NCBI GenBank assembly: GCA_947466555.1
Contig: CANIFK010000180.1
Span: 1 to 8,698 of the forward strand
From: Acidobacteriota bacterium
Lineage (GTDB): Bacteria > Acidobacteriota > Terriglobia > Bryobacterales > Bryobacteraceae
Length of the DNA stretch: 8,698 bases
Reading direction: 5' to 3'
The translations under genes were made by a program, and so were the position numbers. The notes beneath the pieces are model-generated. The model saw nothing but the letters and a program-made list of their open reading frames with translations, was not told where the DNA came from and searched no databases. The first letter of the stretch is position 1. Each line of letters begins with the position of its first letter. This document shows positions 6,015 through 8,698 of the stretch, one piece after another.

Positions 6015-6855
6015 AACATTGAAACTAGCGGTGGAAGAGGCTTTTGACAATAAGCCCGCCGCCTATGGAGAAGAGCACTTCCGGCTGTTCGCCGAATTCA
6101 AGGCCGCGTTGAACGCGGGCGAGATTCGGGCGGCGTCGCCGGACGCGACGACCGCGACCGGCTGGCGCGTGAACGGTTGGGTGAAGAAGGGAATTCTGCT
6201 CGGGTTCCGGTTGGGTTCGATTGTCGATATGTCTGTCGATTCGGTGCGCCAGCCGTTCTTCGACAAGGCCACCTATCCGGTGAAGCAGTTTGCCGCCGAT
6301 AGCGGCGTGCGGATTGTGCCCGGCGGCTCGTCGATTCGCGACGGCTGTTTTGTGGGCCGTTCGGTGACGTGCATGCCGCCGATGTACATCAACGTGGGCG
6401 CGTATGTGGACGAAGGCACGATGGTGGATTCGCATGCGCTGGTAGGCAGTTGCGCGCAAATCGGGGCGCGGTGCCATCTTTCGGCCGCGGTGCAGATTGG
6501 CGGCGTGCTGGAGCCGGTGGGCGCGATGCCTGTGATTATTGAAGAAGACGTGCTGGTGGGCGGCAATTGTGGCGTCTATGAAGGCACGGTGGTGAAGAGG
6601 CGCGCGGTGCTGGGAACGGGGACGATTCTGAACCGCTCCACGCCTGTGTATGATTTGGTAAATGGTACTGTTCTGCGGGCTACCGATGAGGAGCCGCTGG
6701 TTATTCCGGAAGGCGCCGTGGTGGTGGCAGGTTCGCGAGCGGTGACCAGCGGGCCTGGCAAAGACTGGGGCATTTCCGTTTATACGCCGGTGATTGTGAA
6801 GTACCGCGATGCCAAAACCGACGCGCGGATACAGCTGGAAGACTTACTGCGATAG
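6001..6855 (+). CDS. dapD: Tetrahydrodipicolinate N-succinyltransferase
   Basis: DapD transfers a succinyl group from succinyl-CoA to the amino group of 2-amino-6-oxopimelate in the succinylase branch. With the TTG start the protein has 284 residues (E. coli 274). An N-terminal helical domain (1-100) with WVKKGILLGFR (60-70) precedes a left-handed beta-helix of hexapeptide repeats (about 105-215) and a C-terminal strand region. VNIGAYVDEGTMVD-like sequence at 130-143 carries the catalytic Asp D143 (E. coli D141), followed by GSCAQIG and IGGVLEP. The E. coli Glu189 region (ARSEVVEG) reads GGNCGVYEG here, so that Glu is G191. This is the form I remember from Bacteroidetes DapD, so function is probably retained, but acyl-CoA preference is less certain. 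The start at 6001 lies 14 bases inside dapA, an overlap that suggests translational coupling. Confidence 0.92.
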   Translation: MPRIETLKLAVEEAFDNKPAAYGEEHFRLFAEFKAALNAGEIRAASPDATTATGWRVNGWVKKGILLGFRLGSIVDMSVDSVRQPFFDKATYPVKQFAADSGVRIVPGGSSIRDGCFVGRSVTCMPPMYINVGAYVDEGTMVDSHALVGSCAQIGARCHLSAAVQIGGVLEPVGAMPVIIEEDVLVGGNCGVYEGTVVKRRAVLGTGTILNRSTPVYDLVNGTVLRATDEEPLVIPEGAVVVAGSRAVTSGPGKDWGISVYTPVIVKYRDAKTDARIQLEDLLR

Positions 6856-6866
6856 GAGTCCGACAC

Positions 6867-7820
6867 ATGACGCGATGGGCAGTGCTGTTGATGAGTTTCG
6901 CAGGGCTGGCCATCGCGGAACCGTGTTCGACGGGGACGGCGGCTTGTGCCGAACCGTTGCCGATGGGCAAGGGGTTTGTGACGATCTATCGTTCGCATCC
7001 GCTGGCGAAGGGACATTCGAAAGCCACCCGGGCGTTAGTGGTGATTCACGGCGCGAGCCGCAACGCCGACGATTATTTCCCGTCGGGGATGGCGGGGGCG
7101 TATCTGGCCGGTGGGCTGGAGGACACCGTTGTGGTGGCGCCGCGGTTTGCTGGAACGGGCGGGCGGAATTGTGACGACAAGCTGGCGGCGGGCGAGATTG
7201 GGTTTGCCTGCGCTGGTGATGATTGGCGCGGGGGCGGGCCTGGCGTGGGACATGCCTCAGTTACCACGTATGACGTGATTGACGAGTTAATCCGGCGGTT
7301 CGCGGACAAGAAGAAGTTTCCGAAGTTGAAGCATGTGGTGTTGATGGGACATTCTGCGGGCGGGCAGTTTTTGAGCCGGTATGCGGCGGCGTCAAAGATG
7401 GAGCCGGCCGGCGTTTCGGTGCGGTACGTGGTGTCGAATCCGTCGAGCTATTTGTACCTCGATGCGTCGCGTCCTGGGCCGACGGCGGGGTGCGGCGGGT
7501 TCAACAGCTGGAAGTATGGGATGGAAAAGCGGACCGGGTATGCGGCCGGGTTGGCCGATGAGGTGATGAAGAAAAACTTGGTACGGCGGGATGTGGTGTA
7601 TCTGTTGGGTGAGTACGATGTGACGCCGCAGTTCGGGTTTGATTCGTCGTGTGGGGCGATGGCGCAGGGGCCGAACCGGTTGCAGCGCGGAATCGATTAC
7701 TTTGGCTACATTACGGGGAAATACGGGGCGAAGCACAAGCTGGTGAAAGTGCCTAATTGCGGGCACAACGGGCGGTGCATGCTGGTGGCGAACGAGGCTC
7801 GGGAGACGCTGTTTCCGTAG
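6867..7820 (+). CDS. Secreted alpha/beta hydrolase-fold protein, substrate unknown
   Basis: The 317-residue product starts with a short Sec-type signal peptide (MTRW, hydrophobic 5-16, likely cleavage after AIA at 17). The mature part shows an alpha/beta-hydrolase order: LVVIHGASRN (57-66) with an HG oxyanion-type motif, nucleophile S163 in GHSAGG, probable acid D251 in LGEYD and His H300 in NCGHNG. Eight cysteines (20, 27, 102, 115, 209, 262, 298, 304) would allow disulfides, in keeping with export. It resembles polyhydroxybutyrate-depolymerase or feruloyl-esterase-like serine hydrolases, but no specific family is recognised and no substrate is claimed. AGGAG at 6854-6858, overlapping the dapD stop, is 8 bases before the ATG, and the gap to dapD is 11 bases, so it is probably co-transcribed with the lysine genes although no pathway role is evident. 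It converges on the minus-strand VOC gene with a 6-base gap. Confidence 0.82.
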   Translation: MTRWAVLLMSFAGLAIAEPCSTGTAACAEPLPMGKGFVTIYRSHPLAKGHSKATRALVVIHGASRNADDYFPSGMAGAYLAGGLEDTVVVAPRFAGTGGRNCDDKLAAGEIGFACAGDDWRGGGPGVGHASVTTYDVIDELIRRFADKKKFPKLKHVVLMGHSAGGQFLSRYAAASKMEPAGVSVRYVVSNPSSYLYLDASRPGPTAGCGGFNSWKYGMEKRTGYAAGLADEVMKKNLVRRDVVYLLGEYDVTPQFGFDSSCGAMAQGPNRLQRGIDYFGYITGKYGAKHKLVKVPNCGHNGRCMLVANEARETLFP

Positions 7821-7826
7821 GTTCGC

Positions 7827-8240
7827 CTAGAGCGCCCAGAAGCCGGGCGTCATGAGCTCAACAACGTGGTTATCGGGGTCCCTGAAATAGAGGCTGATGG
7901 CGCCACCGTCCCATTGGACTTCGCTTTCGATAGGGACCGAATGTTGTTGCAGACGTTGGCGCCAATCGTCCACTGAGGTGGCCGGGATGGAGAGGGCGAA
8001 ATGATGGACGCCGGTGGTGCCGTGAGCGGGGATGGTTCCGCCGGGGAACGTGATCGGCTCGCTGGTGGCGCCGCTTTGGAAGAGCAGCAGGACGCCGCGG
8101 CCGGCGACGTTGAGGGCGATGAGCCGTTCACTTTCCAGTAACGTGGGGAATTCGAAAACGCGGCGATAGAACGTGGCGGCGCGTTCGAGATCGCTGACGG
8201 AGATGGCGGTTTCGAGCAGGCCGTTCAGTGGCGGTGTCAT
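7827..8240 (-). CDS. VOC family (glyoxalase/bleomycin-resistance fold) protein
   Basis: This 137-residue cytoplasmic protein has the two beta-alpha-beta-beta-beta modules of the vicinal oxygen chelate fold. The first module is TAISVSDLERAATFYRRVF (11-29), the second starts at VHHFALSI (78-85), and the end reads YFRDPDNHVVEL (118-129). Candidate metal ligands are E10 (in place of the more usual His), H80 (or H79) and E128. Members include glyoxalase I, extradiol dioxygenases and fosfomycin/bleomycin resistance proteins; nothing here picks one. The ATG overlaps the stop of the glycosyltransferase gene as ATGA on the minus strand, with GGAG at 8249-8252 as ribosome-binding site, so both are probably one transcript. 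Confidence 0.85.
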   Translation of the reverse strand: MTPPLNGLLETAISVSDLERAATFYRRVFEFPTLLESERLIALNVAGRGVLLLFQSGATSEPITFPGGTIPAHGTTGVHHFALSIPATSVDDWRQRLQQHSVPIESEVQWDGGAISLYFRDPDNHVVELMTPGFWAL

Positions 8241-8698
8241 TGGGCGGACTCCAGGGCATTCAGCGTGATGGTGGCGGTTCGATCCCAGGTGTAGGCGCGG
8301 GCGCGTTCGCGGGCCCTTTGGGCAAACGCGGCGCGGTCCTGCGGGCTGTTGGCGAAGCGCTCCATGGCGGCGGTGAGAGAGGCGGTATCGAGAGCGGGGA
8401 AGAGAAGCGCGGTGTCGCCGGCAATGTCCTTCATGGGGCGGAGATTCGAGGTGATTAAGGGGAGCCCGGCGGCCATGGCTTCGGGCACGGGCATGCCAAA
8501 GCCTTCAAAGGTGGAGGGGAAGACGGCGAAGCGGGCGCGGCGATAGAGGCTCATGATTTCGGCGCGGGGGATCCAGCCCGTGACGCGCACCGATTGTTCC
8601 AGGCGGTGGTGCGCGATGCGGCGTTCGACCTGTTCGCCATGGAAGCCGCGCATGCCGGCGAGGACGAGTTTGTACTCGGGATGATTGGGAAGAAATGC
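8237..8698 (-). CDS. GT4-type glycosyltransferase, C-terminal part (5' partial)
   Basis: The visible 153 residues are the C-terminal nucleotide-sugar-binding domain of a GT-B glycosyltransferase of family 4. The frame is open to the right edge, starting AFLPNHPEYKLVLAG, which is the typical first strand of this domain. Diagnostic sequence is FPSTFEGFGMPVPEAMAAGLP, with the E-x7-E motif that contacts the donor sugar diphosphate, then a TSNLRPM strand and the helix-rich end. The N-terminal acceptor domain lies outside the window, so donor and acceptor cannot be named; polysaccharide or glycolipid assembly is the usual role. It lies upstream of, and overlaps by 4 bases, the VOC gene on the same strand. 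Confidence 0.93.
   Translation of the reverse strand, partial: AFLPNHPEYKLVLAGMRGFHGEQVERRIAHHRLEQSVRVTGWIPRAEIMSLYRRARFAVFPSTFEGFGMPVPEAMAAGLPLITSNLRPMKDIAGDTALLFPALDTASLTAAMERFANSPQDRAAFAQRARERARAYTWDRTATITLNALESAQ

Noticed and set aside
7833..7849. Possible terminator hairpin between the convergent hydrolase and VOC genes (CGCCC 7833-7837 with GGGCG 7845-7849).
   Set aside because: The stem has 5 pairs, no T-tract on either strand, and lies within the VOC coding end.
1..8698. CRISPR arrays, insertion sequences, tRNA or rRNA genes.
   Set aside because: No regularly spaced repeats, transposase-like frames, terminal repeats or tRNA/rRNA-like segments were seen.

Overview
The window is a GC-rich bacterial segment dominated by a seven-gene, tightly packed plus-strand operon for the aspartate-to-diaminopimelate/lysine pathway. 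Gene order is dapE-like, asd, lysC, dapB, dapA, dapD, then a secreted alpha/beta hydrolase. Coding strands are strongly G-rich, with many G-ending codons (TTG, GCG, GGG). From memory, the short DapB and the DapD sequence resemble forms found in Bacteroidetes and Acidobacteria. With the base composition this suggests an acidobacterium (Bryobacter/Solibacter-like), but that assignment is inference and no marker gene is present to settle it.

Layout. Positions 3-671 hold the C-terminal three quarters of an N-acetylneuraminate lyase/dihydrodipicolinate synthase family protein, cut by the left edge. The roughly 300-base gap that follows (672-974) is not empty. It has a plausible sigma70-type promoter (680-709), a lysine riboswitch aptamer (719-916) whose P1, P2, P3, P4 and P5 helices can all be paired by eye, and a short expression platform (917-976) that can fold over the start codon of the first operon gene. 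Genes 975-6855 encode the M20 deacylase, aspartate-semialdehyde dehydrogenase, aspartokinase, DapB, DapA and DapD. They are joined by 4-base overlaps, zero spacing, a 14-base gap or a 14-base overlap. An exported Ser-His-Asp hydrolase (6867-7820) follows 11 bases after dapD. On the minus strand, converging on it with a 6-base gap, lie a VOC-fold protein (7827-8240) and the C-terminal part of a GT4 glycosyltransferase (8237-8698, cut by the right edge), which overlap by ATGA.

How it works together. LysC phosphorylates aspartate, Asd makes the semialdehyde, DapA and DapB build tetrahydrodipicolinate, DapD acylates it, and the M20 enzyme would remove the acyl group after an aminotransferase step. 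The aminotransferase (DapC/ArgD), the epimerase DapF and the decarboxylase LysA are not in the window. Lysine probably controls the pathway at several levels: the riboswitch on the leader mRNA, the lysine-site residues kept in the ACT domains of LysC, and most of the allosteric-site residues kept in DapA.

The most notable item is the riboswitch and its apparent translational switch. Others are a DapD lacking the E. coli Glu189 equivalent, atypical active-site loop residues in DapA, and an exported hydrolase of unknown substrate at the end of an amino-acid operon.
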